42,053 bases of DNA from an uncultured Mycoplasmatota bacterium (GTDB taxonomy: Bacteria > Bacillota_I > Bacilli_A > RF39 > UBA660). Below, in pieces: positions 23,825 through 33,808 of this stretch (position 1 is the first letter of the stretch; each line of letters begins with the position of its first letter). The stretch lies in the NCBI GenBank assembly GCA_947305065.1, contig CAMZCT010000016.1:1-42053 (forward strand). Reading direction: 5' to 3'. The position numbers and the translations under genes were made by a program. Under the pieces are notes generated by a model, which was not told where the DNA came from, searched no databases, and saw nothing but the letters and a program-made list of their open reading frames with translations.

Positions 23825-25229
23825 TATTTAACCTCTTTTCCATTGCACTTATTAACTTACTTAAAACAATAGTTATAATCAGATAAATAATTGCTATTAA
23901 AGCTAGTGGGAAGAAATAATCATAAGTACGAGAAGCAATTATATCAGAGGCCTTTGTTAATTCAACTATACCGATATAAGCACCTATAGATGTTTCTTTT
24001 ACTAATGTAATAAATTCATTACCTAAAGCTGGTAAGATATTCTTTATCGCTTGAGGCAGTATTATTTTATTCATTATTGGGAAATAACCTAGGCCCAAAG
24101 CATAGCCTGCTTCCCATTGTCCTTTATCTATAGAACTAATACCTGCTCTAATAATTTCCGATACATATGCTCCACTATTTATACCAAAAGCCATAATACC
24201 AACTAAGACAATATTAATATTTGTCTGTTTAAATATTACATAATAAATGATCATTAATTGTAAAGTAGAAGGTGTACCCCTTATTAAATCTACATAACCT
24301 TTACTAAGCATACTCATAATTTTTAGATGACCAGTATTCTCATGAATATTTCTAATTATGGCACTAACTGATCCTAATAAGATACCTATTACAACCGCCC
24401 CTAAAGCAATAATTATAGTATTTCTTAAACCTTGTAAAATATATTTATATCTTCCATCATATATAACACTATTGTAAAATCTTTCAACTATTCCATTACC
24501 TTTTACACTCTCATCTTCTACACCCATATGATTAAGTAGATATCTATCTATTTCTCCAGAATTTTTCAACTCTTCTATTACTTTATTACACGTATCTAAT
24601 AATTTCTTATTACCCTTCTTTACAATCATTCCATAACTATCTACTACTAGTGGTTCTGCTAACATTTCCATATCTTTAGTCATTAACTTTGTAGCAGGTA
24701 ATTCATCCATAACTACAGCTTCAACTTTATTATCTTTTAAATCTTGTATAGCTGCTAAAAATTTCTTTTCTCTAACTATTTCCATATTTGGATAAACTTC
24801 AGAAATAAAAGTATCAGCTACTGAACCTAATTGTACAGCTACTTTGTGGATATTTGAAATATCAGTATATCCCGAAACTATATTAACAATTACAACTTGT
24901 TTTGAATCAGAATAACTAGTAGTAAAATCTACTTCTTTTTGTCTTTCTTCCGTAAATGATATTCCTGCAGCACCTAAACTACTCTTCTCTGTTTTTACTT
25001 CACTTATAATAGAATCAAAAGCTACATCTTTTATAACTAAATCCATATTTAACTCTTCAGCTATCTTTTTAGCTATATCAATATCTACTCCAACTATTTC
25101 CCCATTAGAATAATATTCATAAGGAGCAAAACCAGCTTCTGTAGCTAAGATTAATTTTTCTTTCTTTTCTCCACAACCAGTTACTAAAAGCATAATTATA
25201 AACAATATAATTATTATTCTTTTTTTCAT
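23811..25229 (-). CDS. Fused amino-acid binding lipoprotein and ABC permease
   Basis: A 472-residue fusion. The signal peptide ends in a lipobox, LLVTGC (Cys19). Residues about 25-240 are a solute-binding domain of family 3 (LILATEAGFAPYEYYSNGE, then GVDIDIAKKIAEELN). Residues about 260-470 are a HisM/GlnP-type permease with the EAA loop ALGLGYFPIMNKIILPQAIK and LVKETSIG. With the ATPase encoded next it forms a complete importer, the binding domain being covalently joined to the channel as in other Gram-positive GlnP-type proteins. The ligand is unknown. GAGTGAT precedes the start. Confidence 0.93.
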   Translation of the reverse strand: MKKRIIIILFIIMLLVTGCGEKKEKLILATEAGFAPYEYYSNGEIVGVDIDIAKKIAEELNMDLVIKDVAFDSIISEVKTEKSSLGAAGISFTEERQKEVDFTTSYSDSKQVVIVNIVSGYTDISNIHKVAVQLGSVADTFISEVYPNMEIVREKKFLAAIQDLKDNKVEAVVMDELPATKLMTKDMEMLAEPLVVDSYGMIVKKGNKKLLDTCNKVIEELKNSGEIDRYLLNHMGVEDESVKGNGIVERFYNSVIYDGRYKYILQGLRNTIIIALGAVVIGILLGSVSAIIRNIHENTGHLKIMSMLSKGYVDLIRGTPSTLQLMIIYYVIFKQTNINIVLVGIMAFGINSGAYVSEIIRAGISSIDKGQWEAGYALGLGYFPIMNKIILPQAIKNILPALGNEFITLVKETSIGAYIGIVELTKASDIIASRTYDYFFPLALIAIIYLIITIVLSKLISAMEKRLNNARS

Positions 25230-25256
25230 TTTATCACTCGCATTCTAATAAACAAA

Positions 25257-25284
25257 AATGGAAAAGCATTTAAGCTTTTCCATT
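25257..25284 (-). terminator. Terminator of the arginine deiminase operon
   Basis: A perfect 11-bp stem AATGGAAAAGC / GCTTTTCCATT with a 6-base loop is followed on the minus strand by TTTTTG. It ends the arc genes and separates them from the ABC transporter. Confidence 0.85.
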
Positions 25285-25301
25285 AATGCTCCTTACAATT
25301 A

Positions 25302-26792
25302 TTATAATATAACCATAGCTATAGTTAAGATAACTATATTTACTATTGCAATAGTAACTATTACTTTAGCTACCCATTTTAACCAAGTAGTATATTGAAC
25401 TTTAGCAAGTTCTAATCCACCCATTATTGCTCCACAAGTAGGAGTAAATAGGTTTACTAATCCATTAGCAGCAACCATTTCCATAATAGTAGCTTCTACT
25501 GAAAAACCAAGTTCATGTGCTAAAGGACCCATAATAGGAGTTGAAAGTGAAGCTAAACCACTTGATGATGGTACTAATACTGATAGACCAACATGTAATA
25601 AATAGTTAAGTGGTGCAAATACTGTTTTAGAAACAGTTTGTAATGCTTTAGCAGCATTGAAGATAATATAATTGTCTAAATGAGTTTGAGTCATTAATAC
25701 TGAAGCACCTCTAGCTATAGCAATAACTAGAATAACTCCAACCATATCATCAGCACCATCAACGAATGTATCAACAAATTCATGTTCACTCATTCCGTTA
25801 ACAACACCTAATACTATAGTCATAATTAAGAACCATAATGTTGATTCTTGGAAATACCACTCACCTAATGGTAATCCTGTAAGAGTACTAAATATTTTAC
25901 CTTTTTCAAATAATGTTATACCAAAACTTCCCCAAGGAATAAATCCGATTATCATTATTACAAATGTTAAGAAGAATAACCATAAAGTAAGTTTTTGCAT
26001 TCCAGTAAGTTTAGGAGCTTCTTTACTATTATCATCTTTAGGAGCATAAGTTGCTTCCATATCTTTTTGTTCCTGTAATGATAAGAAAGTTGAACCTTTC
26101 TTCTTAATTACTTTTTTAGCATATGCCATTACAAATATTGTTGAAATAACATAAGTTGTTAACCATAAAGCCAAACCAATACCAATGATATGAGCTTGAT
26201 TAATTGCAATTCCCTCTGGTAAAGCATCAATTGCAGCTCCAACTGCAAATGGATTAATAGTTGAACCTAAAACACCAGATCCAGCACCTAATAGTACTAC
26301 TGATGATGCTACTAATGTATCCATTCCAGCAGCAACCATTGCTACACTAAGTAAGGCATAGAATCCAACTGTTTCTTCTAACATTCCATATGTTGTTCCA
26401 CCAATTGAGAATATGAACATCAATATTGGAATAAGAATTAATTCTCTTCCTTTTAGTTTTTTAATTAAAACTTCAATTCCCGTTTCTAAGGCTTTAGTCT
26501 TAGTAACTACTTTTAGGAATGCTCCTAAAATAAGTACGAATAAACAGATATCAATTGCATCTGCAAATCCTAGTATTGGAGCAAGTAATGTTTGTGATAG
26601 TGTTGCTCCAACAACTCCACTACCATCTACTAGTTCTTCTCCGGCAAATTTAGCTGCTGGTAAGAATCTAGTGACAATCGCTAAAACAATTGTAAGAATT
26701 AAAATAATTGTGAAAGCTGACAAAGTAAGAGATCTCTTTTTGTTCTTCTTACGTGAAGCCTGCTTCCTTGTCTCCTTATCTGCTCTATCCAT
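25302..26792 (-). CDS. YfcC-family carrier, probable arginine/ornithine exchanger
   Basis: A 496-residue protein with a basic N-terminus and about 12 membrane helices. It belongs to the YfcC/DcuC-like anaerobic carrier family, seen from FSIGGTTYGMLEETVGFYALL, VVLLGAGSGVLGSTINPFAVG and VPSSSGLASLSTPIMGPLA. The ATG at 26792 has GAAGGAGG eight bases upstream; an earlier start is not supported. It follows arcA and arcB on the same strand with an intergenic gap of about 110 bases and no terminator. This position is usual for the arginine/ornithine exchanger, so that role is inferred. A basic amino-acid or dicarboxylate substrate cannot be excluded. Confidence 0.85.
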   Translation of the reverse strand: MDRADKETRKQASRKKNKKRSLTLSAFTIILILTIVLAIVTRFLPAAKFAGEELVDGSGVVGATLSQTLLAPILGFADAIDICLFVLILGAFLKVVTKTKALETGIEVLIKKLKGRELILIPILMFIFSIGGTTYGMLEETVGFYALLSVAMVAAGMDTLVASSVVLLGAGSGVLGSTINPFAVGAAIDALPEGIAINQAHIIGIGLALWLTTYVISTIFVMAYAKKVIKKKGSTFLSLQEQKDMEATYAPKDDNSKEAPKLTGMQKLTLWLFFLTFVIMIIGFIPWGSFGITLFEKGKIFSTLTGLPLGEWYFQESTLWFLIMTIVLGVVNGMSEHEFVDTFVDGADDMVGVILVIAIARGASVLMTQTHLDNYIIFNAAKALQTVSKTVFAPLNYLLHVGLSVLVPSSSGLASLSTPIMGPLAHELGFSVEATIMEMVAANGLVNLFTPTCGAIMGGLELAKVQYTTWLKWVAKVIVTIAIVNIVILTIAMVIL

Positions 26793-26902
26793 TTTTTGTT
26801 CCTCCTTCATTAAATGATAGTACAAATATATCTATTAATTACTTTAGTAATAATAGCTTCTCTTTTGGAAACTTTTATCATATAAGCTCCCATTATAACC
26901 CT

Positions 26903-27898
26903 CTATTGTTTTTTTAATGTTTCATACATAACTGCTTTAATAGTATGCATTCTATTTTCAGCTTCTTCAAATACTCTAGAATGAGATGATTCAAATACTT
27001 CATCCGTAACTTCCATTTCTTTTAAGCCATACTTTTCAAATATTTCTTTACCTATACTTGTTCCTGTATTATGAAAAGATGGTAAACAATGTAAGAAGAT
27101 AGCATTTTTCTTAGCATTTTTCATAACATCCATATTTATTTGATATGGTTTTAAAAGCTTAATTCTCTTCTCCCATAATTCCATTGGTTCTCCCATAGAT
27201 ACCCATACATCAGTATATAAAGCATCAGCACCTTTAGTACCTTTCATTATATCTTCTGTAAGAGTTACTGAACCACCAGTTTCTTTACAAATCTTTTTGC
27301 ATTCTTCAACTAGTTTTTCCTCTGGAAACAAAGCTTTAGGTGCACAACAAGTAAAATGCATTCCTAATTTAGAACATACAACCATTAAAGAATTACCAAC
27401 ATTATTTCTAGCATCTCCACAGAAGACTAATTTTCTTCCTTTAAGATCACCAAATTCTTCTTTAATAGTCATTACATCAGCTAACATTTGAGTAGGATGG
27501 AATTCATTAGTTAAACCATTCCATACAGGTACTTTAGAATAATCTGCTAATTCTTGAACTATAGTTTGTTCAAAACCACGATATTCTATGCCATCATACA
27601 TACTGGCTAAAACTCTTGCCGTATCAGCAATAGTTTCTTTTTTTCCTAATTGGGAACCAGTAGGTCCTAAATAAGTAACTCCCATACCTAAGTCCTTACC
27701 AGCTACTTCAAAAGAACATCTTGTTCTTGTTGAATCCTTTTCAAATATAATAGCTATTTGTTTACCCTTCAAATAATTATGAGGAGTTCCTTCGTGTTTC
27801 ATTTTTTTAAATTTAACTGCTGTCTTCAGTAAATGTTCTATTTCTTTAGGAGTAAAATCTAATAGCTTTAAGAAATCTCTTCCTCTTAAATCTACCAT
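26903..27898 (-). CDS. arcB: Ornithine carbamoyltransferase (catabolic context)
   Basis: A 331-residue transferase that in this setting splits citrulline to ornithine and carbamoyl phosphate. The carbamoyl-phosphate loop is STRTRCSFE, followed by [11 protein letters not shown]. The ornithine side has [17 protein letters not shown] and HCLPSFHN. Length is normal for the family. The start has GGGAGG and overlaps the end of arcA by seven bases. The anabolic enzyme argF has the same fold; the name arcB rests on the neighbours. No carbamate kinase gene is in the window, so the last step of the pathway must be encoded elsewhere. Confidence 0.95.
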   Translation of the reverse strand: MVDLRGRDFLKLLDFTPKEIEHLLKTAVKFKKMKHEGTPHNYLKGKQIAIIFEKDSTRTRCSFEVAGKDLGMGVTYLGPTGSQLGKKETIADTARVLASMYDGIEYRGFEQTIVQELADYSKVPVWNGLTNEFHPTQMLADVMTIKEEFGDLKGRKLVFCGDARNNVGNSLMVVCSKLGMHFTCCAPKALFPEEKLVEECKKICKETGGSVTLTEDIMKGTKGADALYTDVWVSMGEPMELWEKRIKLLKPYQINMDVMKNAKKNAIFLHCLPSFHNTGTSIGKEIFEKYGLKEMEVTDEVFESSHSRVFEEAENRMHTIKAVMYETLKKQ

Positions 27899-29139
27899 TT
27901 AACTTCCTCCCTATCTAAAGGCATACTCATACATCTAGGGCCACCACGTCCACGTGATAATTCTGCTCCATGTATCTCAATTACTTTTAATCCTTCTTTT
28001 CTTAGAACATCATTAGTTACATTATTTCTGTCATAAACTATAACTGTCCCAGGAGCTATACATAAAGTATTAGATCCATCGTTCCATTGTTCTCTTTCTG
28101 CTGAAACTTTATCGCCACCAGCACAAGGAATTAATTTAACTGGATGTTCCAAGTATTTTTCTAATATCTTATCTAATGGTGCATTAATTTCATTTACTAT
28201 TAAATCTTCAGTAGTATTAGGTTCAGTACCTTCTCTAATTTCAAATACTTGTAATGTTCCCATAATACCTGGATGATAAGTAAATGTATATTTATCTATC
28301 TGCGTAAATACTGTATCTAAATGCATAAACGCTCTACTTTCAGGAATGCTGAAAGCAAGTACTGTATCAATATGACAATCAGGTGCTTTAAAGAAATTCT
28401 TAGCAAGTTGATCTATTGCTTGCGCTTGAGTTCTTTGTGAAATACCAATTGCAACAATATGTTCATTGATATTTAATAAGTCTCCACCTTCAGTACTCCA
28501 ACTATAAGATCTATTATAATATTTAGATACGTCCTTATAATCAGGATGATATTTGAATATATATTCAGCAAAGATACATTCTCTATTTCTTGTTTCTGAA
28601 TACATATGATGTAAATCTATTCCTTCTCCAACACTAGCAAAATTATCTCTTGTAAAATATAAATTTGGCATCGGTTTAGCAATAAATTTATCAGGGGTAT
28701 TAACAAAATCCTCTAGTGTATTACTATCATTTTTTGTTATTTTAGGTATTTCACTTAATTGAATACCTTCCATAGTTTTAAGAACTAGTTTCTTGGTTGA
28801 ATTAATATTCATTAAATATTGATAAACTAATCCTCTATACTTGTAAGAATTAATGCCTGCTTCATCCATAAATTGTTCAACAAATTGATTTTTTATGTCT
28901 TGACTTATATCAAGAACTTCAGTCATTAAATCTTCTAGATATACTACTTCTACACCATTATCAGTTAATGCTTTAGCAAATCCATCATGTTCTTTTTGTG
29001 CATCTGGTAAAAATGGTATATCATCAAATAATAGTTCTCCTAAAGTATCAGGTGTTAAGTTTAATAATTCCTTACCCGGTCTATGTAGTAGAACTTTTTT
29101 TAGCTTTCCTATTTCACTTGTTACGTGAATGCCACCCAT
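27892..29139 (-). CDS. arcA: Arginine deiminase
   Basis: A 415-residue enzyme that converts arginine to citrulline and ammonia. Landmarks are [15 protein letters not shown] at the N-terminus, [16 protein letters not shown], and the C-terminal [10 protein letters not shown] carrying the catalytic Cys. A conserved His lies in [12 protein letters not shown]. With arcB and the YfcC carrier it would yield ATP once a carbamate kinase acts on carbamoyl phosphate, and ammonia that counters acid. The start has AGGAGG. TATAAT-like elements occur about 25-40 bases upstream. I could not identify an ArgR or CcpA site with confidence. Confidence 0.97.
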   Translation of the reverse strand: MGGIHVTSEIGKLKKVLLHRPGKELLNLTPDTLGELLFDDIPFLPDAQKEHDGFAKALTDNGVEVVYLEDLMTEVLDISQDIKNQFVEQFMDEAGINSYKYRGLVYQYLMNINSTKKLVLKTMEGIQLSEIPKITKNDSNTLEDFVNTPDKFIAKPMPNLYFTRDNFASVGEGIDLHHMYSETRNRECIFAEYIFKYHPDYKDVSKYYNRSYSWSTEGGDLLNINEHIVAIGISQRTQAQAIDQLAKNFFKAPDCHIDTVLAFSIPESRAFMHLDTVFTQIDKYTFTYHPGIMGTLQVFEIREGTEPNTTEDLIVNEINAPLDKILEKYLEHPVKLIPCAGGDKVSAEREQWNDGSNTLCIAPGTVIVYDRNNVTNDVLRKEGLKVIEIHGAELSRGRGGPRCMSMPLDREEVKW

Positions 29140-29206
29140 TTCTATTCCTCCTATTTTATACTCTATTATAATTATAACATTATATTAATAAAAATAAAGA
29201 CATAAA

Positions 29207-29229
29207 AAAAAGAACTAACTGTTCTTTTT
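29207..29229 (-). terminator. Terminator of the DMT transporter gene
   Basis: AAAAAGAAC / GTTCTTTTT with loop taact is followed on the minus strand by a T run. Confidence 0.8.
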
Positions 29230-29235
29230 ATTCCC

Positions 29236-30105
29236 TTAACTATCCTTAACATCCCTATTTATAAGTAAAATAGCACTAATCATAATCAACATACTAATTA
29301 TAAAAGTACTAGTTAATTTTTCATGATAAATCAATATCGATAATATAACTCCAAATATCGGACTAAAAGAGAATATTAAAGTCGTTTTATTAGCTCCTAA
29401 ATGTCTAGTTGATAAAGCATATGATAGAATACTTAAACCATAAGTAAAGAAACCAAACACTATTAATATTGGATAAGAAAAACTTAAACTATGATTTAAT
29501 AGTGCTAGAATCAAATAGAATATAGCTACTGAACTACATTTTATTGAAGTAAAGAAAGCTGGTTCCTTAGAACTAATCATTGCTGTTACATTGTTTTCAA
29601 TTCCCCAACATAAACATCCACCAATAACAAGTAATGAACTTAATTTAAGATTACTAAGTACACCTGATCTAAAATTCAATATTACACAACCTAATACAAC
29701 TAGAAATATAGCTATTAAATCATTTCTTTTAACTGGTTCTTTAAAGAAGAAATAAGCACATATAGCAGTTAAGATTATTTCAAATATAGATAAAAGAGAT
29801 ACAACACTAGCAGCTACTATTTTTACTGCTTCAATTATTAATAAAGAAGCTAGTAATTCACATAATACTATAGTAATAATAGCTGGAACTTCATTCTTTG
29901 TAATTTTATTACTGTTGGATTTCTCTTTTTTTTGAGTTAATAAATGAATTATTAATAAACCTACTCCTGAACCAATATACATTAAAAATAATATTGATTC
30001 CGAACTAATATAAGTAATATATTTCTTTTCGATAATTACATTAAAAGCATATAAAAAAGCTGATATAAGAGCAAAAACCAAACCCTTATTAGCAAATTTT
30101 TTCAT
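29236..30105 (-). CDS. EamA/DMT-superfamily transporter
   Basis: A 289-residue protein with about ten membrane helices in two homologous halves: FALISAFLYAFNVIIEKKYI near the start, and LVIGGCLCWGIENNVTAMIS beginning the second half. This is the EamA layout of drug/metabolite exporters. The substrate is unknown. GGTGATAG precedes the ATG. It lies just upstream of the arginine deiminase genes but is separated from them by its own terminator, so it is a separate unit. Confidence 0.88.
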   Translation of the reverse strand: MKKFANKGLVFALISAFLYAFNVIIEKKYITYISSESILFLMYIGSGVGLLIIHLLTQKKEKSNSNKITKNEVPAIITIVLCELLASLLIIEAVKIVAASVVSLLSIFEIILTAICAYFFFKEPVKRNDLIAIFLVVLGCVILNFRSGVLSNLKLSSLLVIGGCLCWGIENNVTAMISSKEPAFFTSIKCSSVAIFYLILALLNHSLSFSYPILIVFGFFTYGLSILSYALSTRHLGANKTTLIFSFSPIFGVILSILIYHEKLTSTFIISMLIMISAILLINRDVKDS

Positions 30106-30166
30106 ACTATCACCTATGGTAATTATAACACCCTAAGCTTTAATAACAACTAATATTTTTAATCTT

Positions 30167-30427
30167 TTATACAGTGAATACTAATTCTGGATCATCATCT
30201 TTTGATTCTTCATCATTTAATTTTTTATCATTTTTTGTTAATTTTGAAAGAATATTAGAGTCATCTTTAAGTACTCTTTCTAATCGTTCCTTTTGTTCTT
30301 TTAATGATCTGTTATAGAAATCACCTTTATATATCCATGAACAACCGGCATTAAGTAAACGACTATAATTACCAACTGGATAATAAGAACCATCTTTATT
30401 CTTTTTAATGCAGTCTAACATAATCAT
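30167..30427 (-). CDS. Small hypothetical protein, 86 residues
   Basis: Contains GSYYPVGNYSRLLNAGCSWI near the N-terminus and then a Lys/Glu-rich helical half ending in an acidic tail (ESKDDDPELVFTV). No membrane helix. The start could be the first or the third codon, both ATG; neither has a good ribosome site. The charged second half suggests a helix or coiled coil. No family recognised. It lies alone between two terminator-bounded units. Confidence 0.55.
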   Translation of the reverse strand: MIMLDCIKKNKDGSYYPVGNYSRLLNAGCSWIYKGDFYNRSLKEQKERLERVLKDDSNILSKLTKNDKKLNDEESKDDDPELVFTV

Positions 30428-30477
30428 TATTTCTTAATCAATTATCTTAAGTTATAACTTTTTAAAAATCAATTAAA

Positions 30478-30503
30478 AACCTAAAGTTATATAACTTCAG
30501 GTT
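30478..30503 (-). terminator. Terminator of the 65-residue gene
   Basis: On the minus strand AACCTGAAGTTA pairs with TAACTTTAGGTT, with one G-U pair that would be a mismatch on the plus strand, and is followed by TTTTTAA. Confidence 0.75.
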
Positions 30504-30684
30504 CTTTTACTTCATCGAATTTTAATTCTTCTATTTGATTAATATCAATACCATATTCTTCTAAATAAATACTTTGACAGTTTAAAGTAGTTATTTTAGC
30601 TTCACTTAAGCCCAATAATTTTTCTACCTTTTTAACTTCTTCTTTATTAATTTCTAATATTCTTTCTTCAATCTCAACGTTCAT
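30487..30684 (-). CDS. Small acidic helical protein, 65 residues
   Basis: The sequence is rich in Glu, Lys and Ile (EERILEINKEEVKKVEKLLG) and probably mostly helical. It has one Cys and no membrane segment. AGAGGA lies nine bases before the ATG. It follows the surface-fibre operon by 31 bases on the same strand and ends in its own terminator, so it may be the last gene of that transcript. No family recognised. Confidence 0.6.
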   Translation of the reverse strand: MNVEIEERILEINKEEVKKVEKLLGLSEAKITTLNCQSIYLEEYGIDINQIEELKFDEVKEPEVI

Positions 30685-30715
30685 ACATAACTGTCCTCTT
30701 TTTAATCATATCATA

Positions 30716-31543
30716 TTATTCATATAATTTAACAAAAGTAGGATAATTATTTGTCACATTAAATATATAAGTAGTTGTAGTAATATCATCAAGATGATTA
30801 GTAACATATTTTTCTAATAATACACCACAATAACCATCTTTTAATCCATCTGAATCACAATATTCTTCTTCAACCTTTATTTGTTTAGTCATTTTATAAT
30901 CTTTATATATTTCTGTAACAGGTCCAACATCATGAGTTTCATAATAAACTCTTTTAACTACTACTTCAATTTTACCATTTTTCATTTTATTACTAGCTAT
31001 ATAATTATAAGCAACTGCATCAGTAAAGCCATGAGCTGAACCAGAATCGTAAGTATATGTTCCTTTTTTATCATCATATCTAGAAATTACTTCTTTTGTA
31101 TCGTGTAATGATACTACATTAGCATGTTCAAATTCTGTATCTTTGCCAAATACTTTTTCTATCATTTGCTCCATATCTTCTTTACTCATTGTATCATTAT
31201 TCCACTCAGTATCATCTTGATAAATATAAAATGCTATATTTAATTTTTCTTGATTAGTTAAACCTGATGCATCAACATCAGTATAATGAGGAGGAATATA
31301 CTTAATAATTCTTTCTATAATTGGCATATAATTATCTGCACTTTCTTCTACTGCTTCTTCCTTACTTTCTTCTTTTTTATTATCTTCTTTTTCTTTTATT
31401 TCCGTATCTTTACTCGCTCCATCTTTTTTATAATTTGCCCCTACTAGTGTTCCAACTAAGAATGCTAATACAACAATACCAGCAGTTATAACCATTATTA
31501 AACGAGTCTTCTTAAATCCTAAATCTTTATTATCTTTTTCCAT
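30716..31543 (-). CDS. Membrane-anchored extracellular protein of the surface-fibre operon
   Basis: A 275-residue protein with one membrane helix (about 15-36, LIMVITAGIVVLAFLVGTLV), a Lys/Glu linker (40-70) and an extracellular domain of about 200 residues. That domain has YMPIIERIIKYIPPHY, NIAFYIYQDD and a late Cys pair (EEYCDSDGLKDGYCG). The layout is that of an N-terminally anchored protein. Its start lies 12 bases after the stop of the Hint protein, so it belongs to the same operon. The ribosome site is weak. No family recognised; its place suggests a role in assembling or retaining the secreted subunits. Confidence 0.75.
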   Translation of the reverse strand: MEKDNKDLGFKKTRLIMVITAGIVVLAFLVGTLVGANYKKDGASKDTEIKEKEDNKKEESKEEAVEESADNYMPIIERIIKYIPPHYTDVDASGLTNQEKLNIAFYIYQDDTEWNNDTMSKEDMEQMIEKVFGKDTEFEHANVVSLHDTKEVISRYDDKKGTYTYDSGSAHGFTDAVAYNYIASNKMKNGKIEVVVKRVYYETHDVGPVTEIYKDYKMTKQIKVEEEYCDSDGLKDGYCGVLLEKYVTNHLDDITTTTYIFNVTNNYPTFVKLYE

Positions 31544-31555
31544 ATTTACACATCT

Positions 31556-33808
31556 CTATCTTTTTTCAAAATACATACTTGTCCAAACTTGTACTATATC
31601 ACCCGTACTATAATATTTATTTTCTGAAGTACTATACCACCTTCCTATAGGTAGTTTATAATAACTGCCTTCTTTAACTAATCTTCCGTTATCTTCACTA
31701 TTACTTACCATCCAGTATCTATTATTATTTTTCATTATAGGACTTAATATCATATTCTTATTAGTTATTAATCTTTCTATATATGCTTTAAAGCTATTAA
31801 CATTAGTTAAATCTTTATCTAATAATACTCCTACTTCTTCTGCTCTAAATCCTTTAAATAAGTAATAAGGTAATACATCTTCTAAGTACTTATAATCTAG
31901 TTTCTTAATATCTCGATTATTATCCCAAGATATATTTTTATCAAAAGGATATAAATTAGTAATATCAGTATAACCATCAGTTGTTATAAAATCATTAGTT
32001 ATTATATTCCAATACCTCGTAGAAGCAACAAAATAATAGTTTACTTCTTTATTTATTAATTCTATCTTTTTAACCTTTACATTCTTTAATTTATTATTAG
32101 CTATCTTAGTTATATTAGATCCTACTTTAAACTTATCTTTCTCTTCATAATTAACAAATTCTTTTAAATCAGCATTGAAGAAAGCGTGTCCCCCAACTAC
32201 TCCAATCGCACTATTGTCACTAAAAGTGATCTTTGTATAATTATCCGTTTGTTTTTTCTTTTCTATCCATATTGGATACTCTTTAGTAATTTTACCTGTT
32301 TCATAATTCCATACTAGTAATAAATCATCATATCTTATATCTTCGATATTCTTATATTTACCATTAGCTAGTAATACTTTAGTACCTTCTACTACACATC
32401 CTCCATTACCTGTTTGACCTGTAATATTTAAATCACCTGTAACATTAGGTACACTTAAAGCCCCTGTTCTATTATTATAATTATATTGATTAGCGTTTAA
32501 ATTTACACCCCCCATAGTAATTCTTAATTCATTAGGTAGTGTTCTATTGTTATTCGCTGTAATAGTTGTAGAATAAGTCTGACCATAATTAATAGTAGAA
32601 TTACCATTAGGTCCACCTTGATTTATATTTACTGTTACATGCATTGTCCATACATATGATTTTTGTTCACTTGTAGCCTCTGCTGTTAAACCACTTGTGT
32701 CTTCTACAATTACTTTAAAATAATAATTACCATCTGCTAAATTATTAACCGTATAACTTCTAACATCTGGTCCTAAATCTATAGTATTTATCTTACTATT
32801 ATCTTTATATACCTCTAAGACAAAATTATCTATAGCAACATTATCTGAAGCATTATAAGTAACTAAAACACTACCTGTAGTACTTTGGAAAGTACCAACT
32901 ACATTACTAATAGTAGGTGGTGTTATATCAACCAAATCATTATCTCTAGGAACTGTTAATCTTATCAATCCCATATTACTATTATCCCCATTATAAGCTA
33001 AGAAAATATTTAAATTTTGATTAGATGAAGCAAATCTAGCCCCCGATTTAATTCTTAAATAAACCTGTTCTTGTTGTTCACTATTACCAGCAATTGTAAA
33101 ACTAGATAAAGGGTTACCACTTGCATTAACTAATTCAAAATTACTATTAGTAATTACAATATCATAAGTCTTATTTTCTTCAAAACTATTAATAATAGTA
33201 GCTACTACAGGTACCATCGTATTATTTACTAAATCACCAGTAGAATTCTTCGGAATACTACCTAGTAAACTACCAATTATTTCGTCTTGTTCCACATTGA
33301 TATCTAAATTACCAACAACTGTATAATCTCCAGAGTTATTAGGAACCATATTAATTGTTAAATAAACAGTTTTAGTTTCCTTAGAAGGAATTACTTCATC
33401 TGTTTCTATTCCTTCTAACAAATAACTAATCTGAGCATCCTCTTCATTACCTAATGTTAAAGTAGCATCAAAGTCTTCTGAAGAAAAATGATAATCAAAT
33501 ACCGAATCATTATCTATAGTTATTTGATAAGTTACAAAATAGTCATCATTCAATGCTTCTTCTGTTCTAGCTACAAAAAAATTCAACGAAAAAGAAATCC
33601 CCATTCCATCAATCGTCGGATTACTGGGATTTTGTAAATTCTTATAATTCGTTAAGACAGCACTACTAATTGTAATTGCTCCATTCTTTGTAAAAGTAGA
33701 AGAACCATTAACATTAAGTCTGACAGAATATATCGCATAACCGACAGACATACTTAAAAAAAGAAAAAGAGCAAGTAAAGAAACAACTAGTCTTTCCTTC
33801 CCTTTCAT
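31556..33808 (-). CDS. Secreted TasA-like protein with C-terminal Hedgehog/intein (Hint) domain
   Basis: A 750-residue protein. The N-terminus is a SipW-type signal (LLALFLFLSMSVGYAIYSV) followed by two TasA/CalY-like beta domains (about 30-180 and 190-290), an Ig-like domain (295-388) and a small beta domain ending PNVTGDLNITG (390-463). A Gly/Asn linker leads to Cys471, which begins a Hint domain. Block A is CVVEGTKVLLANGKYKNIED, block B contains GGHAFFN (His541), and the closing strands are YYFVASTRYWNIITNDFITT (591-610). The terminal His-Asn of splicing inteins is absent. A further uncharacterised tail of about 135 residues follows. Hint domains shift the preceding peptide bond to a thioester at the Cys. 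The gene overlaps DUF5305 by four bases. Confidence 0.87.
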   Translation of the reverse strand: MKGKERLVVSLLALFLFLSMSVGYAIYSVRLNVNGSSTFTKNGAITISSAVLTNYKNLQNPSNPTIDGMGISFSLNFFVARTEEALNDDYFVTYQITIDNDSVFDYHFSSEDFDATLTLGNEEDAQISYLLEGIETDEVIPSKETKTVYLTINMVPNNSGDYTVVGNLDINVEQDEIIGSLLGSIPKNSTGDLVNNTMVPVVATIINSFEENKTYDIVITNSNFELVNASGNPLSSFTIAGNSEQQEQVYLRIKSGARFASSNQNLNIFLAYNGDNSNMGLIRLTVPRDNDLVDITPPTISNVVGTFQSTTGSVLVTYNASDNVAIDNFVLEVYKDNSKINTIDLGPDVRSYTVNNLADGNYYFKVIVEDTSGLTAEATSEQKSYVWTMHVTVNINQGGPNGNSTINYGQTYSTTITANNNRTLPNELRITMGGVNLNANQYNYNNRTGALSVPNVTGDLNITGQTGNGGCVVEGTKVLLANGKYKNIEDIRYDDLLLVWNYETGKITKEYPIWIEKKKQTDNYTKITFSDNSAIGVVGGHAFFNADLKEFVNYEEKDKFKVGSNITKIANNKLKNVKVKKIELINKEVNYYFVASTRYWNIITNDFITTDGYTDITNLYPFDKNISWDNNRDIKKLDYKYLEDVLPYYLFKGFRAEEVGVLLDKDLTNVNSFKAYIERLITNKNMILSPIMKNNNRYWMVSNSEDNGRLVKEGSYYKLPIGRWYSTSENKYYSTGDIVQVWTSMYFEKR

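Noticed and set aside
31556..33808. The Hint domain as a protein-splicing intein interrupting a host protein
   Set aside because: The C-terminal His-Asn plus Cys/Ser/Thr needed for splicing is missing, and the flanks do not form one recognisable host domain. Hedgehog-like N-terminal cleavage fits better.
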